Assembly (NCBI GenBank): GCA_035048815.1
Contig: JAUCBN010000004.1
Coordinates: 15,590,001-15,654,000 of the forward strand
Source: Abelmoschus esculentus
Lineage: Eukaryota > Streptophyta > Magnoliopsida > Malvales > Malvaceae
Length of the DNA: 64,000 nucleotides
Direction of reading: 5' to 3'
In this document: positions 20,828-32,756 of the stretch, one piece after another
How the letters are laid out: each line of letters starts with the position of its first letter
Position numbering within the stretch: the first letter of the stretch is position 1
The notes under the pieces: model-generated
The model's database searches: none
The model's input: only the letters and a program-made list of their open reading frames with translations
What the model was told of the DNA's origin: nothing
Position numbers and translations under genes: made by a program

Positions 20828-21679
20828 AACAATCTAAGCCTAAGTCCTTATTGCTTTTCAAAGAAAAGAAATTTTTTAAAAATCAACTAAGACTAGCAGT
20901 AGTTAGGATGTTTCAGGCTCATAGTCTAATCCTAAGAGACCTTTCTGATTTCAAGTCTGGTGAATGGTGCATACTGCTGCGGCGGCTGGAGAATATATTG
21001 CTGCCGAGGCAGTCTCAATAAAATTCAACAAACTTAAAAAAAAATTGCATAAAACTTTAATTGTTGTAAAGACATAAATTAAGGCAGTAGTAGGATAATC
21101 CGAATAATTTCCATACATGGCTGATATTTTTATAAGGCAGAAAATAGGATCAATACTCCCCCAAACTCGAGGTATGCATTGTCCTAAATGCATGTATCTG
21201 AGCATAAGGCAACAATAAAAGACAAGATAAAAATTAAGAGATAAGGAAAAGATAAACCAATATTTTTATGTCGCATCTTGGCCTCTTCTATATCCTGAGG
21301 GTCATCAGTTTGTGTGGAGTTTGCTGAGAAGGAAACTAAAAACTGCACTGGAAAACAATAATGAAGAAGTATAAAATAAAACGGCAGAGATGAAGTTCTA
21401 GAGAAGCAAACCCGCCGCCACTTGCGTTTGGGCGGCCAGACGCCTTGGCCGTTTCTTAGGTGGGACGATGAGCTTAATTCCAGGGCCGTTTTATGTTCCC
21501 CATGACTTATCCTTCTTGGATTTCCTTCCTAAATAACTATAAAGAATATTAATAAAGACTGTGGAAATAATAAAATTCTGAAAACTAAATTGTAAGAATT
21601 TTAAAATCTAATTCCTAAACTGAAAACTAAAAACTGATTCCTAAAGCATAAAAGTAAATAGGGAAAGAGAGATAGAAAT
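20828..21679 (-). other. Gypsy-1 internal 1 3' non-coding region
   Basis: No open frame with support. Contains a TGCCGAGGCA motif (21002-21011), an internal polypurine-like module (21156-21184; sense GAGTTTGGGGGAG preceded by GACAATGC) and a GC-rich cccgccgccacttgcg stretch near 21411. The second polypurine-like module means the stem-loop series lies between two such tracts. Confidence 0.6.
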
Positions 21680-24241
21680 TTAGGTTACTGTAGGAGTATA
21701 ATATGATACATCTCCAGCAGCAACCATCTTTCCCTTTTTTGATGGAGGAGAAGCTGATGTCCCGGTTGCTGTCTCCTCGTCAAGTGATTTCTTTTGGATA
21801 TATTTTTGTTCAAGGGGAGTACTGCCTCGACAGTGGTTGCTTTGGCAGTTCTTGTTCAGGCAGTCCGTCTTAGCGTTGAAGTTAAATTCAGTTTTAACCT
21901 CAATTTTCTTGCATTCGTCTGGTTCATCCGGATGCCTTAGATTATTGAAAACATTGATCTTTACTTGTTGATCATTAACCCTTATGACTAGTTCTCCTTT
22001 CTCACAGTCGATCAATGTTCTGCCTGTGGCTAGGAATGACCTTCCTAATATGATTGGTGCATGCTCATCTGCTTCACAATCAAGAATTAAGAAGTCAGCA
22101 GGAAAAATAAGTTTGTCTACTCTTACCAGGATATCTTCAATTTTTCCTACTAGTTGCACGTAAGAGCGGTCTGCTAATTGCAGCATCACTGTTGTTGGTT
22201 TTGCCTGCCCAATGCCTAACTTCTGGAATACTGACTTAGGCATGAGATTGATGCTTGCACCTAAGTCACATAATGCTTTGTCCACATATTGATCTCCGAT
22301 AGAACATGGTATGGTGAAGCTACCAGGATCTTTCCTTTTGATTGAGGCTTTATTATGCAGCATTGCCAACACCATTCTGTTGCGGCAACTGTTTCAAATT
22401 CCTCAATTTTTGTCTTTTTGGATATGATGTCCTTAAGGAATTTGGCGTAATTGGGCATTTGCTTAATTGCCTCCACTAAAGGTATATTTATATGTACCTG
22501 CTTAAGTATGTCTAGAAATTTCTTAAACTGGTACTCTTTCTTTTGCTGTTTCAACCTTCGTGGAAAAAGTGGTGGTAGACACAGAACCTCAATTCTTTCA
22601 TTGATCTGGAATTTAATACCTGGTACCACTGGTGCTTCTGCTACCTCGGCCGCTGGGCGTGGGACTGCCGATTTCTCTGCTAAGGCAGGTTCACTTAGTT
22701 CAGCATCTAAGTCCGCTCTATCTGGTTCTTCTTGTTCCACTAGTGGGGCTTTGCCTGCCGAACTGCTTGATATCTCCTTAAGTTGTAGGTCACTCCTGGT
22801 AGTGATTGCCTTACATTGCTCATGGCCCATTCCACTTGCAACTTCAGTATTGCTGGGTAATCCTCCTTGTGGTCTAGTGTTCAGATTTTGAGCACACTGC
22901 CCAACTTGAGTTTCTAATGTTTTAATGGCCGCTTCTTGGTTTTGCAACCTCATCTCAGTTCTGTTTATGAAAGCATCAGTTCTTTTAATGAAGTTACTAT
23001 TCTCATCCATGTATGATTCTGTTTTCAACAGGAAAGCCTTAAGAGAGTTTTCCAATGAACTTGTGGGCTACTGTTGCGACATCTGCAGCTGCAACAATGG
23101 TTGCTGTACCTGCGGCGGCGGCGGATTCAGGGCATTATTAGGATTACTCCATGAAAAATTTGGATGCCTTTTCTATCCCGGATTCTATGTATTGGACATC
23201 ATATTGTTGTTCCGATTGTAGTTTCCCACATAAAAGATAGCTTCCTGATCCTGCATACACTCAGAAGAGCTATGGTTACCTCCACATAAATCACAAGAAG
23301 AATTTACTACCTTAACCTCATGGGTATCATTTTCCATTTGCATATTCTGAACCATCTTAGTAAGAGAGGTCAATTGTGCTGCCACAGAATTTGATGTTTC
23401 TAACTCATTTACTGTGGGCTGGTGTCTCATCCCTCCTCTCCTAGATGTAGGGAATTGAAAATCATTCTTTGCAAGTTTGTTCAGAATGTCTATTGCTTCC
23501 TCCGGTGTTTTTTCAAGAAGTGTCCCATTGGCAGAGGCGTCTAACATCATCCTTGTTGGGGTATTGGTTGCATTGTAAAACATAGTCACTTGTGTCCACA
23601 ATGGAAATCCATGCAAAGGACACTTGTGCAATAGCTCTCTATATTGCTCCCATGCCTCATACATCAGTTCATCATCTGCCTGTCGAAAATAAGTAATTTC
23701 ATTACGTATACGATCATATAGATTAGTAGGATTAAAACGTATAATGAAATCACGACAAAGTTCACTCCAAGATCCTATAGATCCTGCTAGAATGCTATTT
23801 AACCAGGTCTTTGCCCTATCCCTTAGTGAATAAGGAAACAATTTTAGTCTCAAGACATCTTCATGGACTCCTTGAATTTTAAACGAATTACATATCTCCA
23901 TGAATGATTTGAGATGTTGCCTGGCATCTTCAGTTAATGACCCACCAAACTGTCTCATAGTATTGAACATATTAAACATGACAGGTTTAAGTTCAAATTG
24001 GGTTGCTTCGATTTCTGGTGTCACAACTCCTGGATTTAACCCGTTCAAATCCTCCAGTAGGAAATCCCAAACTATAAGCTGCCGCGGCAATGGTGGCGGC
24101 GGAAGTCCTCCATGTCCAGCAGGTAAGTTCTATTCTATTTGATTATTTGCCATAACTGCTCGGATTTGTCTTCTCAACCTTTGCTGCGTGCGTTCAATCT
24201 ATGGATCTAGCTCGTACAAAGGATTGCTTGGGTTTGCCCTG
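21680..24241 (-). pseudogene. Gypsy-1 gag-protease, internal 1
   Basis: Athila-type Gag and protease, in pieces. Gag core 24090-23185 (301 codons) carries F-G-G-S-L-T-E-D-A-R-Q-H-L, L-R-L-K-L-F-P-Y-S-L-R-D-R-A-K-T-W-L-N-S and Y-E-A-W-E-Q-Y-R-E-L-L. It ends with a Cys/His motif C-D-L-C-G-G-N-H-S-S-S-E-C. The 23055-22261 piece is a Glu/Pro-rich linker ending E-F-E-T-V-A-A-T-E. The protease piece 22375-21680 has A-L-C-D-L-G-A-S-I-N-L-M-P-K-S and I-I-L-G-R-S-F-L-A-T-G-R. Breaks: the start ATG near 24241 is lost, a TAG lies near 24200, a stop separates gag and linker near 23071, and a frameshift near 22370 precedes the protease. Internal 2 shares the last two. No pol follows. Confidence 0.88.
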
Positions 24242-24317
24242 ATGATGCACCAGTTAAAACCAAAGTTCAGTAAAACTAAATACGAGAAAATAAAGGTAAT
24301 AAAAATTTAGTTGTCAA

Positions 24318-24335
24318 TCCCCGGCAACGGCGCCA
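24318..24335 (-). other. Gypsy-1 primer-binding site (tRNA-Asp), internal 1
   Basis: Sense TGGCGCCGTTGCCGGGGA, a primer site used by many Athila/Tat-type elements and attributed to tRNA-Asp. It is 6 bp inside LTR-b. The equivalent in internal 2 is 37551-37568. Confidence 0.88.
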
Positions 24336-24341
24336 AAAACT

Positions 24342-25751
24342 TGTTGCTTGTAAAAAGAGTGCGCAAATTGTGCAAGTGAACACGTTGCAAGTAATAAAAT
24401 GATAAGTATCGAGTATCGTCTCCACAAGGATTGATCTACTTAATATGCAACCTTGTCTCTTCTAGCTCTGCAAAGAGATAAAAAATAAAAACAAAGATGA
24501 GTTTGATTGTTCTGAATTAACTAAACAACTTAAATAATTAAGAAAACTAAAGAATGGGAATAAAATCAAATTGAGAGAATGGGCAGGATCCAGTTGTGTT
24601 GTATTGTGGATTCGATTGACTTGTTTCTGTCTAATGCAACTACACGACGCTGCCTCGGCAGTACTGCAGTTTGCTGCCCCGACAGTGAAGAGTTTCGTCT
24701 TCCGCGGCTATCCCTTGCTCTTGGGTGGACTTTACCAAGGTTTGGCAAAGTGTCCTCTGATGACTCCGCTTATCCCTAAGTCGAAATACTGTTGATGACT
24801 AGTCCTTGATGATACCTCCCGGCGTGAATCAATTATAACCATCAACCAATCTCACACTTCTTTTAGCCGCTGAAACTCTAACCTACTCCTGGGCCGAGTT
24901 AGTATTTTTCGACTAGAAAAATATCGTACTTATTCCTTTCGTGAATCTAACTCTCCCGAGTCTACATAAATAAATATCTCACAAACTTCTCTCCCGAGCT
25001 TGAATGTAAGAACAAAGAATGGCAAAGAATAAGCAAACCTTATTATTTTATTGCATGAAACAAGAAACAAAGTACAATGTTCTCTCACAAATACTCGACA
25101 AACTTCTCCTAAACCCTATGAGAATTTAGAACATAATGAAGAAGAAAGAAAACTTTAAGATCTAGGGTGAACTCTCGTCTTCGTTGTGTGCCGGCTATGG
25201 TTTATATAGGATTGGCCTAGGGCAAACCTTTCCAAAGTAGGAATACAACTTGGAGTAAAATACAAGTTAAGTACATAAATAAAAGATATTTATTTTATTT
25301 CCTAGTTTGTTCCTATGAGGAGTCTTTTCCCGCGTGACCTTTGACCTTAACTTTCCATGTGTTTTCCAGCTCCGATTCTTATGCTGCTTGTCTTAACACG
25401 TCCACCTTATTTTTCTCTTCGGATCGCCTATCATATCGACATTTGTTTTCTAGTCACTGCCGCGGCCTTCAAGTGTTGCCGAGGCGGGTGCTTATCTACA
25501 ATTCAGCTTTGGTTTCCAGCTTCCATCATGCTATCTGGCATTATTTGTGTGGTAGTTTCCTGTCTAAGAGAGAAAACCATTAACTGCACCTGTTTTATGT
25601 CAAATAATAGATAAATTTATGAATTAAGTATTAGGATGTTGAAATATGGAAAGTAAGCAGAATTATCCATTATTGCCATTAAATCTGTCTTTATTAGTAG
25701 TCATCGAGTGGGAAAATGATATAAAATATGAGGACTTTTAGGCACTCATCA
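24342..25751 (-). repeat. Gypsy-1 LTR-b (shared middle LTR)
   Basis: 1410 bp, same ends as LTR-a (plus: TGTTGCTTG...CACTCATCA). The sense TATA box is at 25201-25210. It serves as 5' LTR for internal 1 and 3' LTR for internal 2. There is no target duplication around it, so it is not the edge of a separate insertion. Confidence 0.9.
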
Positions 25752-26051
25752 CACCCTCAAACTCGAACTATTACTTGTCCTCAAGCAATGCAAAAGATAA
25801 ATTTAAGTAAGGAATTTTAAAGTAATATACCGTCCTGCCTACCGCGGTAGAATTCCTTTCTTGACTCGGCCTCTTCTTGGTTCTAGGAATTCCTCAGAAC
25901 TGGACTATGAGTCTTAGTGGGTGTGTGCGTAGCTATGTCAAAGATGATTTTCTAAGTTGTAATCCTTTTTTTAGCTCAAGACTTCCGACTAAAATTTTTC
26001 TTTAATTCTTTTTCTTTTCTTCTCCCAACAGTGGTATATAAATCTATATTG

Positions 26052-26201
26052 CTTGAGCCAGTTTCGGGCACCTCAAGTGTTAACTACTCTTACTAGAGTC
26101 TGTTTCGGGAACCTCTAGTAAGTGGGAAAAAGACTAAGTCCTAGAGCCAGTGATAGACACCTCTATGGACTAAACTAGAGCCGGTGATAGGCACCTCTAG
26201 T
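26052..26201 (-). other. Stem-loop series HP1-HP4, Gypsy-1 internal 2
   Basis: Second copy of the series. HP1 26052-26077 CTTGAG/CTCAAG; HP2 26089-26122 CTTACTAGAG/CTCTAGTAAG; HP3 26137-26171 AGTCCTAGAG/CTCTATGGACT (10 pairs plus one bulged T); HP4 26174-26201 ACTAGAG/CTCTAGT. In HP2 the loop has drifted (three changes) while the 10-bp stem is perfect. In HP3 the outer stem pairs better than in internal 1. All loops are again 14 nt. Confidence 0.8.
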
Positions 26202-26518
26202 AACAATCTAAGCCTAAGTCCTTATTGCTTTTCAAAGAAAAGAAATTTTTTAAAAATCAACTAAGACTAGCAGTAGTTAGGATGTTTCAGGCTCATAGTC
26301 TAATCCTAAGAGACCTTTCTGATTTCAAGTCTGGTGAAAGGTGCATACTGCTGCGGCGGCTGGAGACTATATTGCTGTCGAGGCAGTCTCAATAAAATTC
26401 AACAAACTTAAAAAAAATTTACATAAAACTTTAATTGTTGTAAAGACATAAATTAAGGCAGTAGTAGGATAATCCGAATAATTTCCATACATGGCTGATA
26501 TTTTTATAAGGCTGAAAA

Positions 26519-28133
26519 TGTTAGAGTATGCCCAAAGACCAATCATATGATGATTGTATGGATACTTTTATTTACCAATTTTATTGAATAAAGGCATTGC
26601 CATTGTTGTTTTCAGATATATGTGTCACATAAACTGAGAAACAATAAGGTCCATATAATAATATATGTATTATTATTAAAAGATCCTTAGTCAAGTATTA
26701 TTATGGGTATGGACAATAATAATACGCTTAAGACTAACATGTGATTAATTGATGACAATGAGTTGTCATTGACATAGAGATTTCAGAATTAATACATGAA
26801 TATATTAGTAGAGAATAATATATTGGATTGACCCACTATGAGCATATATCTTGGATTATTATGTGACGGTCACGATATTGCTCATAGTGGCAACTATATG
26901 TATTATCCTTAGACTTGAGATTATTACTATCTCAACATATGTTGTTTTATGTTTTGATGCAGTTAAATGTGTTTCGTAATTAGTTACACTATAAAAACTG
27001 ACATTGGACATATTACAATATATGTAGTGAGATGTGAATAATCAAGATAGGATTTGTCCTTCCTACATAATAGGAAAATATATCAAAGGCCACTTGATTG
27101 AGTGAGGCTAGAAATGCATGGCCATGCTTGAATATGTTGATATGAGATATCACAAATTATTCATTAAAAGTAGTCCACTCTAGATATCAAGAAACATTAA
27201 AATAGGCTATACAAGTGTGACTATTCCAAGACTTGTGCCTATTAAAGATATAAAAGGACAAAAGGATATAATACATTAAAAGAGTTGGTCACGGACATGA
27301 TACATCGAATCATGATCTCTTGTAACTTAGATGACAATGATATATTGCTAGATGTCACTCATTGTTTTTTAATATTAGAATTGTTCTAATATTATTACTA
27401 ACGTTACAATGAGCCTACAGGGTCACACCCAATGGTTGAAACGAAGCAAATATATATATAAGTATAAGTAGATTATATTTAATCCCGAATTTTAAATAAA
27501 GGATATAATTAAAGTAATTATATCCCTTTTAAATTCGAATTAAATATAGATTCTGAAATTTAAGGAAATAATTAAAGTAATTATTTCTTATAAACCAATT
27601 CAGAATCAAACTCTTTAAATTCGAATTAAATATAGATTCTGAAATTTAAGGAAATAATTAAAGTAATTATTTCCTATAAACCTATTCAGAATCAAACTCT
27701 TTAAATTCGAATTAAATATAGATTCTGAAATTTAAGGAAATAATTAAAGTAATTAATTCCTATAAACCAATTCAGAATCAAACTCTTACACCTAGGGTTA
27801 CACCTATATAAAGGATCAATTGGTCTAGCAGCCAGAAGAGAGAATTCCGAATTCCAAACCCTAGAATCACGAAAAACAGTTTTTTGAGATTTGCTCTCTT
27901 AACCGGGTGAACTGAGTAGAGGCCGAGACGATATTCGTGGAGGCTAAAGATTCGAATTTTCAAACGATCGTGATTGTAGCAAATCCAGTTGCTGTTTTTG
28001 CTGCTTATCAAGGAACCCAATGTAAGTTATCGTAACTCTTCCTCTTGATTCCGGATTAAACGTACATGGATCACTGGAAAGACCGTCGTAATTTTGTTCC
28101 GCTGCACCATGGGGTGTGCCGGCGGTCCCAACA
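26519..28133 (+). repeat. Copia-B 5' LTR
   Basis: 1615 bp, TGTTAGAGTATGCCC...GGTCCCAACA. The U3 holds a hairpin-forming repeat block (27486-27779) just upstream of the TATA box CTATATAAAGG at 27804-27814. Minus-strand open frames near its 3' end recur in every copy of this LTR and are not genes. Confidence 0.95.
27486..27779 (+). repeat. 86-bp tandem hairpin repeats in Copia-B U3
   Basis: Three 86-bp units (hairpins 27549-27607, 27635-27693, 27721-27779), each bounded by GATTCTGAA and TTCAGAATC. The inner near-palindrome is GGAAATAATTA-aag-TAATTATTTCC. A fourth, divergent hairpin precedes them (27486-27537; inner GGATATAATTA-aag-TAATTATATCC). Its stem keeps pairing although both arms changed. 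The same block is present in the 3' LTR (33727-34020) and in Copia-C (57950-58243). Confidence 0.85.
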
Positions 28134-28134
28134 G

Positions 28135-28147
28135 TGGTATCAGAGCC
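28135..28147 (+). other. Copia-B primer-binding site (tRNA-Met)
   Basis: TGGTATCAGAGCC, one base after the 5' LTR end, complementary to the 3' end of initiator tRNA-Met. Confidence 0.93.
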
Positions 28148-29569
28148 ACTTGTACGATCCGTAATCGGGTTAAATACTTGGATGATACGATATGTATGAG
28201 ATACATAATTTGTTTTACTATATCGGCGATATAAAATTTGAAATTGCTAGTCGATTAGGGATACGATTAATACGTTAATTACAGTCGCCATGTTGCTACA
28301 AGGGTTTTACGATAAACATATGTCAATCGGTGACATAGTGATCGACGAAATTGAGATAGTAGATCGCATTTAGGAAAAATAAATAATTATTATTCCGATA
28401 TGGAAAAATCTAAGGGATTTTAAAATCCCAAAAACACGATTCTGTTGATAAATCTTATCAAATCGTGATGTTTTTCCATAGAAAAATAGTCGTTATTTTT
28501 CAAAATTTCCGGCCGGGGCCGCAAGGGGCTTCGACCCTTGACCTCTTCGTAGGCAACATAGATTGTAGGCCCATATTGGTAATATTAACGATTTCGTGAT
28601 AGCATATATATATGATATGTTTGCTTTGCACGGTGTTTGACATGCATGGTTATAGCCCTTGGTTTTACAATAGTTGTAAATTTTAAATACGGCATGCGTG
28701 TCGTGCCTTTCTCTATCTCTATTGTACTTCTCTTCTCATCTTACTCCCTCGTAAAACGAGTTTCTATAATTGTAATATTATTCCAAGAAGCCATCGAGAC
28801 GTTTGGAGGAAAGGCGAGAAGATGCTTGGGAAGCAAGTTTAGTGTAGAATTAGGGTTTTAAGGTTTTCCCATTGGCTTGGGATAGGCCACCTTAGTTCTT
28901 TATTTTGGGCTATAACCATTGCAATCCTTTTATTTTATATCTATCATGTATGTGATGCAATGTATGATATATATCTTCTACTCACATATATTGATGAGAT
29001 CAATAAGGGCCAGATTAAAAGAAATAACGATGAGATATTTAATTTCTTCCCTCAAACTAATCTAAGTTAAAATTAGCCGTCCAATATTTGCCCTCGTTAA
29101 GGCCTTGATCGATCTTATGTGGGTTTTGCCAAAGCATTAACACATAAGTCCATCTTGGTTAAACGCGTAGAATAAGCAAGTGATATTCATCGGTCGAAGT
29201 ATTGGTAATAACTTAGTTAGGTTGTTCTAATAGGATTAGAAACCTAAAGGCTAAGTATTTGGTTAAGTCATGAGATGACTGAACAAGAGTTGTTCACCAA
29301 ATGGAGGAGTTACATGAGATGTAATTAGTAAAGGGTTACTTACCTATATAACCTTTATCCTAAAAGAAAAGCCAAAGCTGATTTAGGAAATTGGTGAATT
29401 ATGGATCCTCACTCACTAGAAAAATTTTCGTCGAATTTTTCCGAAATTAAAAACGAGAGGGTTTTTTAATTTTGAACAAAATAGTGGGAGTATTTTATAA
29501 ACAAAGTCCTATTTATAATATTTCAAATTGGTAAATTTATATTATATATTTCCATTGTTGTAGATCTAA
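28148..29569 (+). other. Copia-B untranslated leader
   Basis: About 1.4 kb between the primer site and the gag ATG, without a supported frame. It contains an inverted repeat around cacgattctgttgataaatc and its complement (28436-28470), which could fold. Copia-C keeps the same leader (58616-60043), so it is part of the element and not a later insertion. Confidence 0.7.
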
Positions 29570-32500
29570 ATGGCAAACAACACTATATCACTGCGATCAC
29601 TCCTTGAGAAGGAGAAACTCAATGGCATAAACTTCCTTGATTGGTACCGCAATTTGAGAATTGTTCTCAAACAGGAAAGAAAGGAATATGTCATTGAACA
29701 ACCTGTTCCAAAAGAACTGGCAACTACTGCTTCTAGAGCTGACAAAGACAAGTTTAAGCAACATATGGATGACATGTTAGATGTCGGATGTCTTATGCTT
29801 GCTACCATGACTCCTGATCTTCAAAAGCAACATGAGGACATGGTTGCATATGAAATGATTCAAAACCTCAAAGAAATATATGAGGAGCAAGCACGTCAGG
29901 AGAGGTATGAGACCTCTAAAGCTCTATTTCAGTGCAAAATGGTAGAGGGATCTCCTGTTGGAGCTCATGTCATTAAGATGATAGGCTATATCCAAACGTT
30001 GGAAAAGCTGGGTTTTCCTCTCAAGGATGAATTGGCTACAGATGTTATTCTGCAATCGTTGCCGAATAACGTCAATCAATTTGTCCTTAATTTCAACATG
30101 AATGAAATTAACAAAACTTTGCCACAGTTACTTGGCATGTTACGAATTGCTGAGAAAAATATGTCTAAAGATGGACCAAAGCCCATTCTGATGGTCCGCA
30201 AGGACAAAGGAAAGGGAATGACAGTGGCAAAGTACAAGGGTAAAGGTAAGCCTATACCCAAAGAACATGATGCACTGAAACCCAAAGGGGGAGTTAGCAA
30301 GGAAGGAAAATGTTTCCACTGCAATAAGACCGTACACTGGAAAAGAAATTGCCCCATTTACCTTGAAGAGGTCAAGAAGGCAAAAGCAGATGGTGCATCT
30401 GCTTCAGGTATTTATGTTATCGATGTGAATCTGTCAATATCTTCTTCTTGGGTATTAGATACCGGTTGTGGTTATCACATCTGTACTTCTGTACAGGGAC
30501 TGCAAAAGAGAAGGAATCTAGCTAAGGGAGACGTAGACCTACGAGTGGGAAATGGAGCAAGAGTTGCTGCATTAGCTATAGGAACATACGTTTTATCTTT
30601 ACCTAGTGGACTTGATTTACATTTAGAAGATTGTTATTTTGTGCCTAGTTTGACTAAAAACATTATTTCTATTTCTTGTTTGGACAAGATTAGATTTGAG
30701 ATTATTATTAAGAATAATAGTTGTTCTTTTTATCTCGATAATGTTTTTTATGGTTCAGCACAATTGGTTAATGGCTTATATATTTTAAATCTAGAAAATG
30801 CCATTTATAACATAAATACCAAAAGATCAAAAACAAATGACTCAAATCAAACTTATATCTGGCATTGTCGTTTAAGCCATATAAGTGAGAAACGCATATC
30901 AAGACTCCATAAAGATGGAATTTTAGATTCATTTGTTTTCGAACAACTGGATGTATGTGAATCTTGCTTATTAGGAAAAATGACTAAGGCTCCTTTTAAT
31001 GGTAAAAGTGAGCGAGCAAGTGATTTATTGGGATTAATACATAGTGATGTATGTGGACCAATGAACACACAAGCTAGAGGTGGATTTCAGTCCTTCATCA
31101 CTTTCACTGATGACTTCAGTCGATATGGTTACATTTACCTTATGCACCATAAATTTGAGGCTATCGAAAAGTTTAAAGAATTCAAGAATGAAGTACAAAA
31201 TCAACGAGGCAAGAGTATTAAAGCACTTCGACCAGATCAAGGTGGAGAATACTTAAGCATAGAATTTGATGAACTCCTTAAAGAATGTGGGATTGTCTCA
31301 CAACTTACTCCACCAGGTACACCACAATTGAATGGAGTTTCTGAGAGGAGAAATCGAACTTTGTTAGACATGGTTCGATCAATGATGAGTCATAGTGATC
31401 TTCCGACTTCTTTCTGGGGACATGCACTAGAAACAGACGCTTTCACTTTAAATCGTATTCCGTCTAAATCTGTTCAAAAGACACCATATGAGATATGGAC
31501 TGAAAAACGTCCTAGTATGTCTTTTATGAAGATTTAGGGTTGCGAAGCATATGTCAAACATCAGATGTCTACAAAGCTCGAACCCAAATCCTATAAGTGT
31601 AATTTTATTGGATATCCCAAAGAAACTAAGGGATATTATTTCTTTAACCCTCAAGAGAACAAAGTGTTTGTTGCTCGAACAGAAGTTTTTCTCGAAAGAG
31701 AATTTCTCAATAAGAAAGGAAAGGGTAGAGACATTGAACTTGGAGAAGTTCAAGAACAACAAATCACTGAACCTGAGATTGAATATGTTCCACAAATTGT
31801 TAAGGAACAGTCAACAGATTTAGAAACACAACCACTGCGCAGGCCCACAAGAGAACGCCATGCACCTGAGAGATATGGATTTCTTATTACCACGCATGGA
31901 GATGTTCTCATTATGGATCAAGATGAGCCAAGAACTTATCAAGAGGCAGTATCGAGCCCAGACTCTGAGAAATGGCTTGAGGCCATAAAATCTGAGATGG
32001 AATCTATGTCAGTCAACCAAGTATGGACTTTGGTTGAATCACCTTAAGGGGTAAAACCTATAGGGTGTAAATAGGTTTTCAAGAAGAAAAACCGACATGG
32101 ATGGAAACGTACAAACATACAAGGGGCGACTAGTCGCTAAATGTTTTTGACAAGTTCATGGTATTAACTATGACAAAACTTTCTCCCTTGTAGCTATGTT
32201 TAAATCCATCCGGATCTTGCTTGCTATAGCTGCATTCCATGATTATGAAATTTGGCAAATGGACGTCAAAACCGCTTTCCTTAATGGAAAACTTGAAGAG
32301 GATGTGTATATGACACAACCAGAAGGTTTTGTCGCTCCAACAAATGCTGGAAATGTTTATAAGCTACAAAGGTCCATTTATGGACTAAAGCAAGCTTCTC
32401 GAAGCTGGAATCTTCGTCTCAATGATGCGATCAAAGAGTTTGGTTTTATCAAGAACGAAGATGAGCCTTGTGTTTACAAGAAGACTAGTGGGAGAATTGT

Positions 32501-32657
32501 TTCTTTCCTAATCTTGTATGTAGATGACATACTTCTTATAGGAAACGATATACCTACCTTACAGTCAGTTAAGACTTAGTTAAGTAGTTGTTTCTCTATG
32601 AAAGACTTGGGTGAGGCAGCATATATCTTAGGGGTTAAAATCTATAAAGATAGATAA
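29570..32657 (+). pseudogene. Copia-B gag-PR-IN-RT polyprotein, RNase H absent
   Basis: ATG 29570 opens 655 codons to TAG 31535. Gag has L-N-G-I-N-F-L-D-W-Y-R-N-L-R-I-V-L and a knuckle C-F-H-C-N-K-T-V-H-W-K-R-N-C (Val where Gly is usual). Protease is V-L-D-T-G-C-G-Y-H (Asp codon at 30458). Integrase has the H-H-C-C block (H-C-R-L-S-H...C-E-S-C-L) and D-D-E parts T-D-D-F-S-R, G-G-E-Y-L-S and P-Q-L-N-G-V-S-E-R-R-N-R. After the TAG, RT pieces continue (31565-32047; 32196-32579) with D-V-K-T-A-F-L-N-G and Y-V-D-D at 32517-32528. Further lesions are TAA 32045, a TAG near 32070, a +1 frameshift near 32088, TAG 32577 and TAA 32655. Coding ends soon after the RT fingers-palm region. No RNase H or C-terminal domain lies before the polypurine tract. 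Confidence 0.92.
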
Positions 32658-32756
32658 GGATGACTCAAGATCGTAATCTGGATTTGTGTTTTGTTGTCAC
32701 ACTGAGTCACTCGGTATTAGATATGTGAGTGATTGGTCTTAGTGCTAGTGGGAGAT

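Noticed and set aside
22451..22891. 146-codon plus-strand frame (also at 35684-36124)
   Set aside because: Antisense shadow of the Gypsy-1 linker-protease coding strand; no motif.
24342..25751. LTR-b as the edge of a second, separate gypsy insertion
   Set aside because: No target duplication around it, and internal regions abut it directly on both sides with primer site and polypurine module in the right places.
27486..27779. Possible CRISPR-like array from regular 86-bp repeats
   Set aside because: Units are contiguous tandem copies without unique spacers, lie in a retrotransposon LTR and recur in each LTR of the family.
27778..28020. Minus-strand 80-codon frame in the Copia-B LTR
   Set aside because: Repeats in every LTR copy in altered lengths; not conserved as protein.
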